Source of the DNA: Glossina fuscipes
Lineage: Eukaryota; Arthropoda; Insecta; Diptera; Glossinidae
DNA: 64,000 nt
Direction of reading: 5' to 3'
Assembly (NCBI RefSeq): GCF_014805625.2
Contig: NW_023998415.1
Coordinates: 26,595,179-26,659,178 of the forward strand
Below are positions 1-12,751 of the stretch, one piece after another. Positions within the stretch are counted from its first letter, which is position 1, and each line of letters opens with the position of its first letter. The notes under the pieces are model-generated. The model did no database searches and was not told the DNA's origin. It worked only from the letters and a program-made list of their open reading frames with translations. A program made the position numbers and the translations under genes.

Positions 1-3000
1 CATACATACATACATACATAAATATATACATGCGTACGTAGAACAACAATGCACACCAGGGAGCATTTTCAACACCAACCACCCACTCCTCATTACTGCT
101 GCTGCTGCTGCTGCTGCTGCCTAACTCATCACTAAATGTACGCCCTTGTATTAAACAATGGCGAGGGAACCCTTGCTTTAAAGCATCGTTATTATTATCA
201 TCATCATCATTATTATCATCATCATCATTTTCATCATCCTGAGCTGAAGAAATCCGTGTGCTGTCAATTCACATTTCAAGTGCCATAAGTTGTGTTATTA
301 TAAACTCATTGCTCTGCCCTAAGCTCTTAGCCATAAGGGATCGGTTTTTTATATGCGATTTATATATAAATTAATGTACAAAAATGTACGTATGCTCTGT
401 TGTGTGTGTTGGCATGATACGTATCGATAAGATTTTCATTAACTGTATGCGTATTTCTTAAACAATTGCGTAAATAGACGAACAATGCGCCGAATGTAAC
501 GAATTTTAACATATCTCACAATAGTTAAATGCACATAGAGAGCATTTTATAAGACAGATAGATATTCCTCTCCTATATATATTTCAATATTTAAGTAGCG
601 GATATTCTCCGCATATACTAAATTAAGTGCACTCGCATAATTTTTGTTACTGTGTCGGTAAGCAATATATGGAAATGAAGAGTATTCGAGATTCAGTGTA
701 AGCCACGAACAAAGTCGCTCTTAAAGAATATGCTACTCATTTGTTTTTCTTATAAAAATCCGAAAGGATTTCACTTTGACTTACGACTAAATATATCAAT
801 TTGTGCATGTGGTACATAACAGAAATTAATGTAAAACGCGTACAGTAAACACTTCTTGCAATTGACATAAACAGGGCGAGTTTTTTTTAACCAAAAGTAT
901 GAGTGTGATTTTAGTTAGCAACTGATTGCTTAAATTAATCTTAATGTTTATATAGTGATTGATCAATTTGGCAATGTTTCGCTAAAATCTTTACAGCGCA
1001 CTTTATTAGGAGAGAGGAATGCATGGAAAGGTTCGTATTTCTTCTAAAGACCGTCTGAGACCGTATGAGAGTAGCATTAGCAAGAGCGGAAGCGCGGTTA
1101 TCTTATTCCGTATCCCTATTGCATACCTTTCGTATTTTTTTAAACTTGAACTTATGAAAATACCAGAATTAGTAAAGAAGAAAAACTTTTCGCCCTTTAT
1201 TCTCGAATTCTCTGCTTTTGCCGCGGTTTCGCTTGACTAAAAAAGTTTCATTAAAAGTGTTTAAAATTTATCGTTGAGTAAAGGCGTACATAGTTCACGG
1301 AAAGGGAGCGTAGATTGCGAAAGGTGTAGAGGGACCCAACGAAAGTGTACATTTGATTATTTTGCATGTAATGCTTCCTCTTTCCAGTGGGACTTTTGCA
1401 AATGTTATCTGTACAAATGAAAAGAAGAGACTAAGCAGAGATTCGAGCACAACCGATAGTTGGCATTTATAAGAAGCGTTCACTTTCGACGTTAACTGTG
1501 TTAAGCGGTGTTTCGTTCACACGCTTAAGATATTTTAATGATTTAATCATCTTTGATGAAGAACATTTTGTTACCAAGTGCTATAGTTGTTAAGAGTGTT
1601 TACTGTACACGTATTAGGTTCATGATGAAACAACACAGATGGCTAGAAAGTGCGCAATATTTTCCCCCTTTTTTTTTTTTTTTTGTTGTTACCATTTCTT
1701 TGCCCGTATGCGACTTTTCGTTGAGCACATTGTTTGCCGTTCATTCGCATCAAAGGATCAGTGAGCAACGATTCAGAAAATAACAACGGATTTTGATTAA
1801 AACTCTCCTCATTCCCATTTAAACCTACTCTCTCTCACTCTCTCTCGCTCTATCGCTCTCCTTTTTCAGTTTTATAGCTCGTTCTTTGCCAAAATATGTG
1901 CAAACATGACACATATCTCTATAAAGTTATCATACATTGTTTAATATATCGCAAGTTTAAAGGAAAGAATGTACGGATGTATGTGAATGAGCGATTGGGA
2001 GGTTTATGTTTGGTATCATTATGCTATTGAATTGTAAGAAGAGAAAAAAATCAACGAGAATATTGTGTCGGCAATAAGTAGTGCAACTGTATTAAGGGAA
2101 GATTATGGATCACAAGTAAAGAATGTTATGCGAAAACTGTAACAATGGCTTTCACTTTTTTTCATTCCTTACTTTTTAATTTACAACAAACAAATGACAA
2201 ACGTTTACTTTTTAATATGTAAATACATTTTTTAATTTAAAAACTTTGTTTACACAATTTCGAGATTTTTCTTACTTACTTACTCCTTCAGAGTATAAAG
2301 TATTATCTTATTTTAACAGTCTACCGAATCGGTCACCCCATCAGTTAATGCATAGAATATTCACCTCTGTTTATTTAACATGGTGCACATGATATCATTT
2401 ATCTTTAAACGAATTGTGAATACCCATCCGTTGTGGTTAAAATATTTTCAAAATTAATTTAAAGGTCAATCGTTTTTAATATACAGTTCGGAAGAACGGT
2501 ATTGTTATAGGAGAGGTGAAGAGTGCAGTGAATTTTGATATTGACGATTACTTACTGCTATTTGAAAACCTCTTTCTTCGAATAGATTCATATGCAGCGA
2601 AAAAATTATTTATCATATTTTCCTTTTTCTCTAGTCTAAGCCTTTATATTAACGAGACGATACACTCGGTTAACTAATTTCATTTATATTTTTCGGAAGT
2701 TTGTATGGCGTTAAACCAATTTCTCTTCCAGCCTAATACGGAAATTGCGGTTAAAACAAAAGATTTCAACGCAATTGAATAAGATTTGCTCCTAAAATAT
2801 ATATAAATATTTTTTGCCTGGATTTTGCAAAAATGATGAACGATGAGTCGATGCGTATTTTAATGTGAGTGAATGTATGCTTGCTTATGAATAATTTTGA
2901 AGCATAAATTTAAATCTAATTACGGCCAATAATTCGATAAAAGCATATGTTTAACGACACCCGTCTATCCATTCGTCCATCCACCCAGCCCTATGTACAT

Positions 3001-3919
3001 GTGTACATTGCAAGGACAATTTTCAAAATCAATGTGAACCGCAATGCAAACACAGAAGCACACGTACGCAGTAAATAGCAGAAAGCAAACAGTAAACAGG
3101 GTGATGCCATTTTATGGTCCATTGAATACTGATGATAAGTTGTTCAGATTATTTACACCTATCAACCGCAGGCATTTTGCTCGGCCATAGAAAAAGGGTG
3201 AATATTTTTTCGTTTATTTTTGTTTTCTTTTTTTTTGTTCCTTTCTTTGTTACGAAAATTTTAAATCTCAAGAACTAGTTGTTTGTTTACAACTTTTAAG
3301 CTTGAAAACTTTAATAGAAATACGTTATGTGTAACACATACACGTTATGCATCAATCATAACGCGAATAAATATAATCATAAAATATTTGTGCTTTTATT
3401 TGGGCTACAGTTGTGTGTGTGTGTGTGTGTATGTATGTATGCATGTATGTGTAGGTATATGTGTGTGTTCGCTTGAATTTTTTAGTCAAAAGTCATTTGT
3501 GCCAGATTTTGGGTCTAAAGAAAATTAAGCTGAAGCACGCCTGCAACCCCGCCCGAGCATTCGTTACATTGTCACTGATAATCGAATCAAGCACGTGACC
3601 ACAATTGTATCTGGAGTGTCGATAACAAGCATGTTTATATAAGAGTTGAATGAATATTTACATGTGTGTGTGTGTGTGTGTGTATGTGTGTGTGTGTGTG
3701 TATGTGTATGTTTATATGTATTCGTATATGTCTGGCGCTATTAATAAAAAAAAAATCGTAGCCCTTATTGGGAAAAGGAAATGTACGCTTTGTAACGGAA
3801 GCGTGCGACAGACAGGATATACAGTTTTTCATAATAATTGTTTTTCATTTAATTTAATTTACTTTAAATAATAAATTTTGCTTTTGGTAAAATAAATATT
3901 TATTAATGAGAATAGTTAC
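1..3919 (-). other. Gad1 intron, continuing past the left edge
   Basis: Non-coding AT-rich sequence read as the intron after Gad1 coding exon 2. It contains simple repeats: CATA at 1-20, CTG at 96-120, ATT/ATC near 188-234, GT at 3412-3442 and GT at 3663-3710. Short ORFs here are low-complexity or chance. No stretch matching the next Gad protein segment was found on the minus strand. Confidence 0.7.
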
Positions 3920-6900
3920 CTGTTTTTACTTGATATTTAAGAGTGGTGGCGCAGTCTTCAACCAGCTGCTGTAATGTAACGGCACGATCGGGTATTTCCA
4001 AATCCAATAAACGTTTCATATCCTCGGGATGATGAAAATCTAGCACCTTTTCATTTCGATCATTGGTCGCTTTGACGAAATCAAGCAATACGTCAATAAT
4101 CTTCAATAGAAACTCTCGAGTCTCTGGCACCGCAGTAACTGTGGTGGGCAAGATATCTGCAAATAAAGACATTTAAGAAAACCTTCTCACACCCATCTCT
4201 TCATCTTAAGAGAATAATATCAATTTTTTACATAAAAAACAATAACAAAAAAAAATGCATATGTCCATGTGTATGCTCATGTACGAGCATATTTATATGC
4301 GTATGGCTATGTGCAATTTTTCCCTTTATTATCTATTACGTTACGGATATCCTTTGTTAGCCTCATGCTTAAGGTAAAAAAAATACATTATCAGAAGGAA
4401 ATTACGGTATCATGATAAAATGAAAAATGAAATATAGTTATTGGAGATTATAGATTATATACATTCTTATGCGAACGAGTGGAGAGAAAAATCTTTTCAA
4501 ATAAATTCATAGTAAATTTCGTCTTTAAACTTATGGCAAATGGACGCTAATCATGAATACTTAGTGCTACTCGTGCTAAAGCATTATTGATTTTCTTTTA
4601 CTACACATATTTTAAAGACATCACAGTGGCTTAGTGTCAAAGTCATTTGATACTTCTTTCGTTTTCGAATGGCAAGCGCTCTTTAAGGCGATTCTTTTGC
4701 ATTATGTTTAATGCTTTTCTCTTATTTCTACTGAAATAATTACTAATGTAAGAGACACCCCTCACGGAGAGCGCGTTCGACTTGTTAATGCTCTGCAATG
4801 CAATAGAGACTCGTACCTAAAATTTTTTATAGTATATATGCTTGACCTTTTTGCAATAATCGAATTTTCAAATCTGATTGAAATCACTCTACTTAATCAA
4901 TCAAATCGATGCATGCATGGATTGCCTCACATTGAATATAAAATCAATAGATTTTCCTTACAAGCTCAGAAGTTAACCCGTATCTTTATTAAAGTCCCCA
5001 CGCCAACCTTGCACCTTAAGTACGGATTCAAAGGTACGGCCAAGATTATCGCAAGATTAACTAATAAATATGTTTCGAAATTTGTAGAATTCCCCTTTGA
5101 AGTTCTGCTCAATTCTATTGTCAAATATCGTATATTTTAATATCGTACATATATCCGAAGACGGTAATGAGAGACTTGGACTTGGACAATAGATGTGGAG
5201 GTCAAGATTCCTGTTCTCATTTGTAATGAAGATTACAATGTACTGGACTAAGCTAGTATTGACAAATTTATATATATGTACCATGCAGTTATCATAATTT
5301 AATGGAGGCTCTCTCTTCACGCAGGAAGATAGTATAGTGAAAATTCAATGCACGCTTTAAACATAGCTTCTCTCTAGTTGTATTATTAATAATTCGCAAA
5401 ATTCTGATACCTGCGTAAAAGGACCTTTTTATACGAACTCAACTTTTTGCTCCTTCATTTAGGTCATTTCAATATGCTAAAGTCTTTCATTTAGCCTAAC
5501 CAAGTTCATGGGTGGACTCGCATCGACTGCGAAACCGAAACATTCGCTATTGAAAAAACGAGTGACATATTAAACAAGTAAGAAAATTATATTCAGCCGC
5601 GACCAAGTCTGTTATGCCCATCATTGCTTATTGCGAGTCAAAAATATGTAGATTGTAGTATGGTCCCTGAAGCTTCTTTTTGTGTGCTGCAAAAATTTTA
5701 ATAAAACAACAACATTTTTATATTCTAAGTAGACGTGGCCAATTTTTCCATTTTTTTAGTGGTGTTACAGGACCAATCATAAGATATAAATACTAATTTT
5801 TATTATATATATATATATATCATTATACAACATATTTTTTAATTTTTGAAAAGAAAGGTAGTCTCAGGTTATGTTGTGCTCTGGTCGTTCATCAATTTGA
5901 ATTAATTTTCCGATTGCTCCATTTCTGCGACAAGGCGAATGTTTTGTCACAGGCATTACCCAGGCAGACAGAAAGAGGAACATGTTTTAATCGGCATACA
6001 ACTTGACGCTCATCGAGAATGTATATAATTGAAGAGACCTCAAGGCATTGTCATGCAACTGGAAAGTATTAGCGCTTGTGGCTTACTCACCAAAATTGGG
6101 CTCTTTCGCTTACAAAAGATCGAAAAAAATGACTCGGCGAATGGTTCGTGAGAATAGCGGGCGACCTTTAAAGGCATGGTATCCATAATTTTCCCAAAGT
6201 ATGAAGAAAATATGTAACTTGCGGCGATTCTTCTGAATGAAACATGTTTGTTTTATGCCTTCGACCTCACAATTTTGCCAAAAATGTGCGGAGTGAAAAG
6301 ATTATGACGAGTGTACGTGAATTTCGATATCAATAATGATTTCATTTTATAATATTAGTAATAAAATATCTTTTTTAGCATCTGTGGATCGTTGCGAAAA
6401 ATGCACAAACGGTCCTGATAAATATGGTTCCCGCAGCGGATTTTTACTCCATATTTATCTTTTTATTAAAAAACAAAAAAAAAGAAGAATTCAGGAAGGT
6501 TTTGTCTAAACGGAATGCTGTCTTGCAGCCACCGTACGTTATATGAAACATATGTATGAGTCTTGTTAATCTCTTTGGATAAAGTAAAAAGATTACAGCA
6601 AAAGGTTATGTGCGCGATTTACGCTCGAAAGCACATTTGTTGAAAACGAAGTTTGACGAAATATTTTTCTATTTTGCTATCGATACTAGAAAATATCTGG
6701 AAATGAATGCCAAACAATCCGTTATCTTAAAGAATTTCTTTCTCAATTGTATTCTATACCACTCGCGGTATAGAGTACATTAAGCTTGGGCGGATTTGTG
6801 TAACACCCAGAAGGACTTAACGTGGGCCCACCATTTAATACATCAATCGAGCTAGAATCAATTACTGAATGGATTTACGCTTTTCTGTCCCTCTAACGCC

Positions 6901-9325
6901 TGCCCATGAATTCCTATGTTCAACCTACACACAGATCACAAGTTTGGACATTGACATTTTTTCTTTATCCCAAGGAGGAAGTATATTGAAAACGGATTGG
7001 ATTGTACCTCTTTCTAGACAATTCCCGTCATAACACCTCATTGTGAATAAGTTGTTATGTGACAAAAAATCGTATTGCTGAAAATTCTCGACAAAAATTG
7101 CAAAATATAATATCAATACTTCGGCATTCTAAATTAATGTGAAAAATTTCAATCGGGTAGGTATCGGTAATTATTTGAACGCCTTCCTCTGCAACCGTGC
7201 CTTCAAAAGCTAAAAAATCTTTATATGTCACCAAGATGCAAATTTCAATACTTTGTAGTGAATATTGGTTCCTAATAGCAATTTAACATCGAAAAATAAC
7301 TCCATCAAACTTGAATCACTTAGATCTATTGTTTGAATCGCTCCTCTTATAAGGAAGGATTCTCACGAAAGGCGACCTCTTTATATAGCGAAAAAGTTTC
7401 AACATTTTATGACGAAAATTGATTTACAATAGCAACTTGATAAAAAAATTAATTGCAGGAAATTTGCACCGCATAACTCTATTTTGTGAAAGTCATTTCA
7501 TAGAAGGATTCGCATAAAAAGTAAGCCCATGTATAACGGAAATAGATGGGATGCAATAAAATTTTTAACAAGAACATTAAATTTGACAAACTTAGACCAT
7601 GTCAGATAGCGTTTAGGGCACCCGTCAATGCAACGCCTATCATGAAATGAACAGTTATGTTAGGCAAAATGATGTAGGGTATAGCAGTAATAGCCTGATG
7701 TTGTCACTCGTTTTAACTGCATGCGCATCAGTTGGCCAATAGAAGTTTCAAATCTTAGATCGAACTTTGTTACAATTTATAATTGTTATAATTACTGGTA
7801 ATAATATTTCGAAATGAATTCAGAATTGTACGATAATCAAGAATTATACGCAATTTGTACGCGTACACCTAAGTATGAACGCGAACGGCATTCGCGTTAC
7901 AAACTGAATTAAATTCAAATGAGATGAGATCGACGCTATTGTTCGTTGCAATCGAAGTAGAGTGCATGGTCTGAGAGGGCGCGGCGTTAAGTACTTGTGT
8001 TAAAGTATTCAATTCTCTTCTGTACATATCACCCGGAAATGATAACAACTCCCAACACGATACCCACGGGCGGCCATAATTTTTCCATTATTTTTCAAAT
8101 TTTCTTTTTGATTTTCCAACAGATTCTACACGACTCTAAAGCTCAACCTGCATCCGTTAGGCAACGGTATGCCAACATATTTTAAATAGCTGTGTCTCGA
8201 TTGCGAATTTCAGAATGATTGCGTCATTAATGCAAAAAATGACTATTTTTACCAGCAATGAATTATCGCAATAGCAAGCTTAGTATACTTGCTTCGCGTT
8301 AACAATTGAAAGATAATTTCAGCAATTTCTCGATCGAGGTATTTGATGATTGCTATACTGTGTGGCATAGTCCTTGTTTCGTCTTTAAATGTTAAAACAG
8401 TAGAGTGATTATACGATCACAGATATACTTAAGAGCATTCGCACTTGGGCGGAGAATATGTGAAGAAATAAATATGCTTATCTTTATTTGACATGAAGAA
8501 CACACGCAATCTTCTGAGCTTAGTAAAATCTAGGTTGTTGCAAATGAATTTTTTAAATGTATGTTAGCGTAGAGACACACTGTGTGATTGGCATCTCTGT
8601 GATGATCGTATGCATAAATACTTAACCAAGTGTTTTATCATAAACGGGGTAAAAAATTTAATATAACTTAAAGAGGGCAAAGTGCTATCTATATAAGGTA
8701 AACTGCTTAAAATGGAACAACGGTAAATATGTAGTAAGCGAATAACTAAACTGTTTGCAATGTTCAACAAATTGTTGTCTAATAGAAAAATTCCTTAAAT
8801 ACCAGAAATGCGGTAAAGCATTAAAAATGAGATGAAAAGCATCCCTTACAAATAATGATACAACAAGTAATGTTAAATGTATGTTGCGCTACATGCAAGT
8901 ATATGCGATGTACTTTTAACTTCTTTGCGTTACTTTTATGAAATCCATAAAAAAATTCAGTGCAGATAATACGCTGTAACTAAATGGTTTATGTTTGTTT
9001 TATTTCAATTACTAACACAGCAGCACACACTTTATGTATTAAATAAAAACCCACGGACAGCTTGGACGTTTTAGTGGCAGTACAGTCTTTCGTCGTCGTT
9101 TGACTTTTTGTTATAGTGGTAGGTGGAAAAAAAAAAAAACGAAAACAAAAACAAATCTTTTACAGACATATGCGTATCGCACGTACATTTCCGTGTAAGT
9201 ATTAAAGTAAAATATTTCCCCGATTAAGACTCAAATAATTTATCATTTAAACAGCGAATGGATGGATGTCTTTGACATTAAACTGTTAAGTTGAGCAAGC
9301 CGATGCTGTTTGTTGGACTTTGCCA

Positions 9326-9357
<32 letters not shown>

Positions 9358-9653
9358 AAATAAATAAATAAATCTTTTCCTTTTTTTGTACAATTTATTT
9401 AACACTTGAACCTGAGTTATGTTCATTTATGTTAAGTAAATGTTCTCGTGTTATTTTATAGTTGAAGGACATTTACGAATGTTATGAGTGTTCGTGACAT
9501 GGTTACTTTTATCTCCATTCCTCTTATTTTTTTTTTGAAGGTTTGTATTATGTAACGTCGCTGAAGGAATGAAGTTGAATAAAAATACTTACCATAAGCA
9601 GTAAGTTTTCCGGTTCTATCCGAAAGCTTGTATCCATTAGGATTGAGTGACAT
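3920..9653 (-). CDS. Gad1: Glutamate decarboxylase, 5' part (partial, two coding exons)
   Basis: Makes GABA from glutamate with pyridoxal phosphate, in the cytosol of GABAergic neurons. Coding exon 1 is 9593-9653: 20 codons beginning MSLNPNGYKLSDRTGKLTAY plus one base, donor GTAAGT. Coding exon 2 is 3920-4156: acceptor TTTGCAG, donor GTAACT. It carries motifs PTTVTAVPETREFLL, DFHHPEDMKRLL and EDCATTLKYQVKTG. Phases agree (1 then 1) and the join gives 99 residues. As recalled, this is near-identical to the N-terminus of Drosophila Gad1. The PLP lysine and the rest of the enzyme (about 510 aa in the family) are not in the window, because no further exon is visible between 1 and 3919. The start is the first ATG after a TTTCAG acceptor. 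An upstream in-frame ATG at 9684-9686 falls in the inferred leader intron. Confidence 0.95.
5575..5695 (+). repeat. Dispersed fly repeat, family 1 (short, degraded)
   Basis: AAGTAAGAAAATTATATTCA with CGCGACCAAG and GCCCATCATTG at the left, then GGTCCCTGAAGCTTC at the right: both ends of the family-1 repeat with the middle missing. It lies in the Gad1 intron. Confidence 0.5.
7320..7720 (+). repeat. Dispersed fly repeat, family 3 fragment
   Basis: TTAGACCATGTCAG, GCACCCGTCAATGC and GATGTAGGGTAT (about 7590-7684) align in order with 56560-56700. Located in the Gad1 intron; non-coding. Confidence 0.5.
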
Positions 9654-9661
9654 TTTCTCCT

Positions 9662-9717
9662 CTGAAATTTGAGAAAAATCTTTCATGTAATGAGGATATT
9701 TTTGAAAACTTACTTAC
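9662..9717 (-). other. Gad1: Candidate 56-bp leader intron of Gad1
   Basis: On the minus strand a perfect donor (GTC|GTAAGTAAG, intron begins at 9717) and a good acceptor (AAATTTCAG|AGGAG, intron ends at 9662) enclose 56 bases, the usual size of a minimal fly intron. Splicing would place a 5' UTR exon right of 9718 and leave 8 untranslated bases before the Gad1 ATG. This is inferred from splice signals alone. The upstream exon's start is not determined. Confidence 0.5.
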
Positions 9718-10473
9718 GACTATGCAGTAATTAACTAATTAACGAGTAAATGTTGAAAAGTGTAAGGAATGAAAGGACGAACAAACGAACGAGCGAATGA
9801 GCAGTGATGTATGTTAAATGCTTAACTAAATGCAAGCAATCGAACGAGTGTACAGGTATATATCGCTGACTCTCTTACATAATCAGAAGACAGAGTTATA
9901 TCGGGGTTTTTTTAGATTTTAAAAAGACTTTTCTTACGTAATTAGTTTCCGTTCAATTTTAATTAAATACTTTTTTTTTTTTTGATTTATCATTGATTAT
10001 TCATTGGTACAAAATTTTTCTTACCAATAATCTTTCGGAGATCTTCGATGTATTGCCTGAGGAAAATCACTTTGACTGATTTCTTTATACCAGAACTTCT
10101 GAGAAAAACTTAATGCTTACAATTTGTGATATCGTGATATGAATTATTATTATAAAGAAAAAAGATTCTCTTTTAATATATATATTATTCGAATTTATTT
10201 TTTTTTTTTTTTTTTTTTTAAATTAACTTTTGTTAGTGTTTGAGAATATGACTAAGGAAGGGAAATTAATGTGTTACACTACTACGAACCAATACAGAGA
10301 AAGTGCTAAGAATCAATGAATTAATTAATTAATATTTAACTCTAAACAGAAGCTAAGGTTTTCTCACTTTTGTTTTTTTTTTTTTTTTCTTCAAAATCAC
10401 ACACAATTAGTTTATTTATTTATATGTATATGTATATATCTAAATATATATATATATATGTTTATATATGCAC

Positions 10474-10521
<48 letters not shown>

Positions 10522-10559
10522 GAATATATTTTTAATTTTATTTATTTATTTATTTTTTA

Positions 10560-10720
10560 AATTCTATCGGAACTCCTGCCGTTCACAATTTCGGGACGGA
10601 CGAGAAAGCCAAAGAACTGTACTGTACTCGTTGACGATCTGAGGTGCTGTGTGGCTAAAGTATCGTTTCGGTATCCTACAAAGCTGCTACAAAATGGCTG
10701 CAAAATGTCACCTAAATACA
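10560..10720 (-). promoter_or_regulatory. Candidate Gad1 first exon / core promoter island
   Basis: About 160 bases of balanced, non-repetitive composition stand out from the poly(T) and TA-repeat surroundings, roughly 1 kb upstream of the Gad1 start on the correct strand. The minus strand contains CAGT initiator-like tetramers near 10616-10626, and a full CRE site lies about 300 bases further upstream. This is inference from composition and position; no transcript evidence is available. Confidence 0.25.
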
Positions 10721-12169
10721 CACAAAAACTGTGTATCTATACCGATAAAAAAAATCGAGCTTCTGTGAAATGCCAACACACTTACATGCTTACATACTTT
10801 TACAGTTGTTAGTATCACTTAAAAATTAAACAATAGAAATCACCAGCATTTGTAAATATGTGCGAAAACACGACGGTGAATATGTATATGTATATATGGT
10901 TCTAATAACAGATAGGGCCTTAAAAGGAAAAATAATGACGTCATATTTTCTTGTTTTTTTTTTTTTTTTATTCGAATATTTTGCCATATTGCTTTGTTAT
11001 GGAAAAGGCGGTACTAGTGTTATTATACTGGTATGTGTAAAATATTGAGGCATTTATCTGCATAGGACACACCCACTACCTAACATATTAGGGTAGTTTT
11101 TATAAAATTTCTGCATAAATTGAATTGAATTTCATGGAAAGTCTAATATACATATATACACACAAACGTGTGCATAAATGTCTCCATGTGTATGCGTTTA
11201 TATGTGTAAGCTTGTTTTATATATTTGATGTAGTCAAGATGTGTACATAAGATGGTTATGTGTATACAATACACTCACGTTGCATTTAAGGCCAATATTG
11301 TACAATATGTGTAATCAGGAAATTTTTCATTATACAAATTTCGTGAGTACGTATAAAGGTATATCTAGGGGCATTAATTAATTTATTTTGTGACCTTGTT
11401 TTTATTGCTGTACTAACTTAAAATCGATTAAACTATTTCTTATCTCCGATATATATTATTAATAAACGTTTTTTCTTTATCTTATTATCATAATAATCAT
11501 CGATCGTTTATATAATCGTCAAGATATGCACTATAACATGTGAATATGATTTTGTTATGTACCGATACAAGGATAGCATGATAAACATCTGTGCTCAAGC
11601 ACATCATTTTCAAAAATAATAATAATAATAATATATTTTAATATTGCTTTGACGGATTTAATAAAATATTTTTTTTTTATTGACGCAAGTTAACTAATGG
11701 AAGCCGGCTGATGTCGATGAGTCCATCAGTCCATCATCCATTTGATGTAAACGTAATGAATATTCAGTTACGAAATCGAAGGAATCGAACCTGGGATCAA
11801 TTACATTGAGAACGGAGACTAGAAATCAATCAATGTAAAGGGAAAACGCACAAAAGCTTGTCTTGTCTGTTCTAAGCTAAGCTAATTATGTAACCAGATC
11901 TGCACAAGTTTCAGCATTGATTGAAATAAGAAGTTAAGACATACCGGATATATTTCCAGTTTGCTTTTGCTGATTAACCTGATGAAAGCTGAGCCCGCGA
12001 TCCTTTGCATATTCTGCTACTCATCCGATTTCGATTCGATATTGAATATATACCCCGTAGGCTATTGCAAAAAGATGTATGAAATTTTTCATCCATATGA
12101 AGCTTTAAGATTATCTCCTTCTTTTATACGCAACATGAAGGATGGCTTTTATTATACCAATCGATTTAG

Positions 12170-12345
12170 AATCATTTTTTTGCATCGATATAATCTTGTC
12201 TTTCTGTCTGCTGGTTTGTCTTGCCTCCTTGTGTTCAACCGACAGGCTGCAATTTTGGAGATATTTTGGTAATATTTGGCCAAAGAATGAACCCTTTTGA
12301 AAATGGTTCGGATCGGATACATTTCCTGACACTCCCCATGTAAAG
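12170..12345 (+). repeat. Dispersed fly repeat, family 2 (degraded)
   Basis: A TTGTGTTCAACCGACAGGCT segment is followed by TTTGGAGATATTTTGG and GAATGAACCC, a worn version of the units at 61310-61745. Opposed frames over it (11961-12272, 12111-12332) are not genes. Confidence 0.45.
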
Positions 12346-12751
12346 CCTTATTTTGAAAATCTTAAAAAGCCTTATTTTGCATAACTATATTGAACGAAGT
12401 AGTGTACGGTATTTTATAGTAAGCCCCGTCTCACTACAGCATTTTCGCTTGTTTTCTGATATATTTTCCGTCTAACTTCGATTCGTAAAAGGTGTTTGAA
12501 CAAATATTTAGAGAAGATAGATTTCATGCTGTCAAGAAGTTTCTGTTACACAACAAGAAGTGCTTGAAATTTTTCCAGAGCATCTTAATTTGAAATCTTT
12601 GAAAATGGAATAAAATAAAGCCAAAATGTAGTCAAGAATTCGATTAGACTTGTATCATCACTTTTTGTTTGCTACAATTTCCGAGGAAACTTTGACTGAA
12701 AACGTAATAATTTAGTGATTAAACATTTCAGTTAAACATTTTCTTCCTCTC

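Larger units (their letters stand above)
4157..9592 (-). other. Gad1 intron between coding exons 1 and 2
   Basis: A 5.4 kb intron. It holds fragments of dispersed fly repeats near 5575-5695 and 7320-7720, an AT run near 5810, and a 30-base poly(A) at 9327-9356. A 100-codon ORF at 4838-5140 has no recognisable family signature and is probably chance. No conserved RNA gene or nested coding gene was recognised. Confidence 0.7.
9718..12751. other. Gad1 upstream region
   Basis: Probably contains the Gad1 leader exon and promoter on the minus strand. A non-repetitive, less AT-rich island lies at 10560-10720, flanked by T-runs and a TA microsatellite (about 10420-10530). A perfect CRE palindrome TGACGTCA is at 10936-10943. 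Poly(T) runs lie near 10199-10220 and 10370-10388. A tRNA B-box-like GGTTCGATTCC sits on the minus strand at 11781-11791. Part of a dispersed repeat occupies 12170-12345. No coding gene was recognised. Confidence 0.5.

Noticed and set aside
3635..3832. Opposed ORFs over the GT/CA tract near 3.65-3.71 kb
   Set aside because: They mainly translate the dinucleotide repeat (VCVCV / HTHTH) and occur on both strands.
4838..5140. 100-codon ORF in the Gad1 intron
   Set aside because: No family resemblance, no splice context, and composition like the intron around it.
10370..10642. 90-codon hydrophobic plus-strand ORF
   Set aside because: The hydrophobic part is poly(T) and TA microsatellite translation, not a membrane protein.
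11781..11791. Perfect tRNA B-box GGTTCGATTCC on the minus strand
   Set aside because: No matching A-box, acceptor stem or anticodon arm around it; at most a tRNA-like relic.
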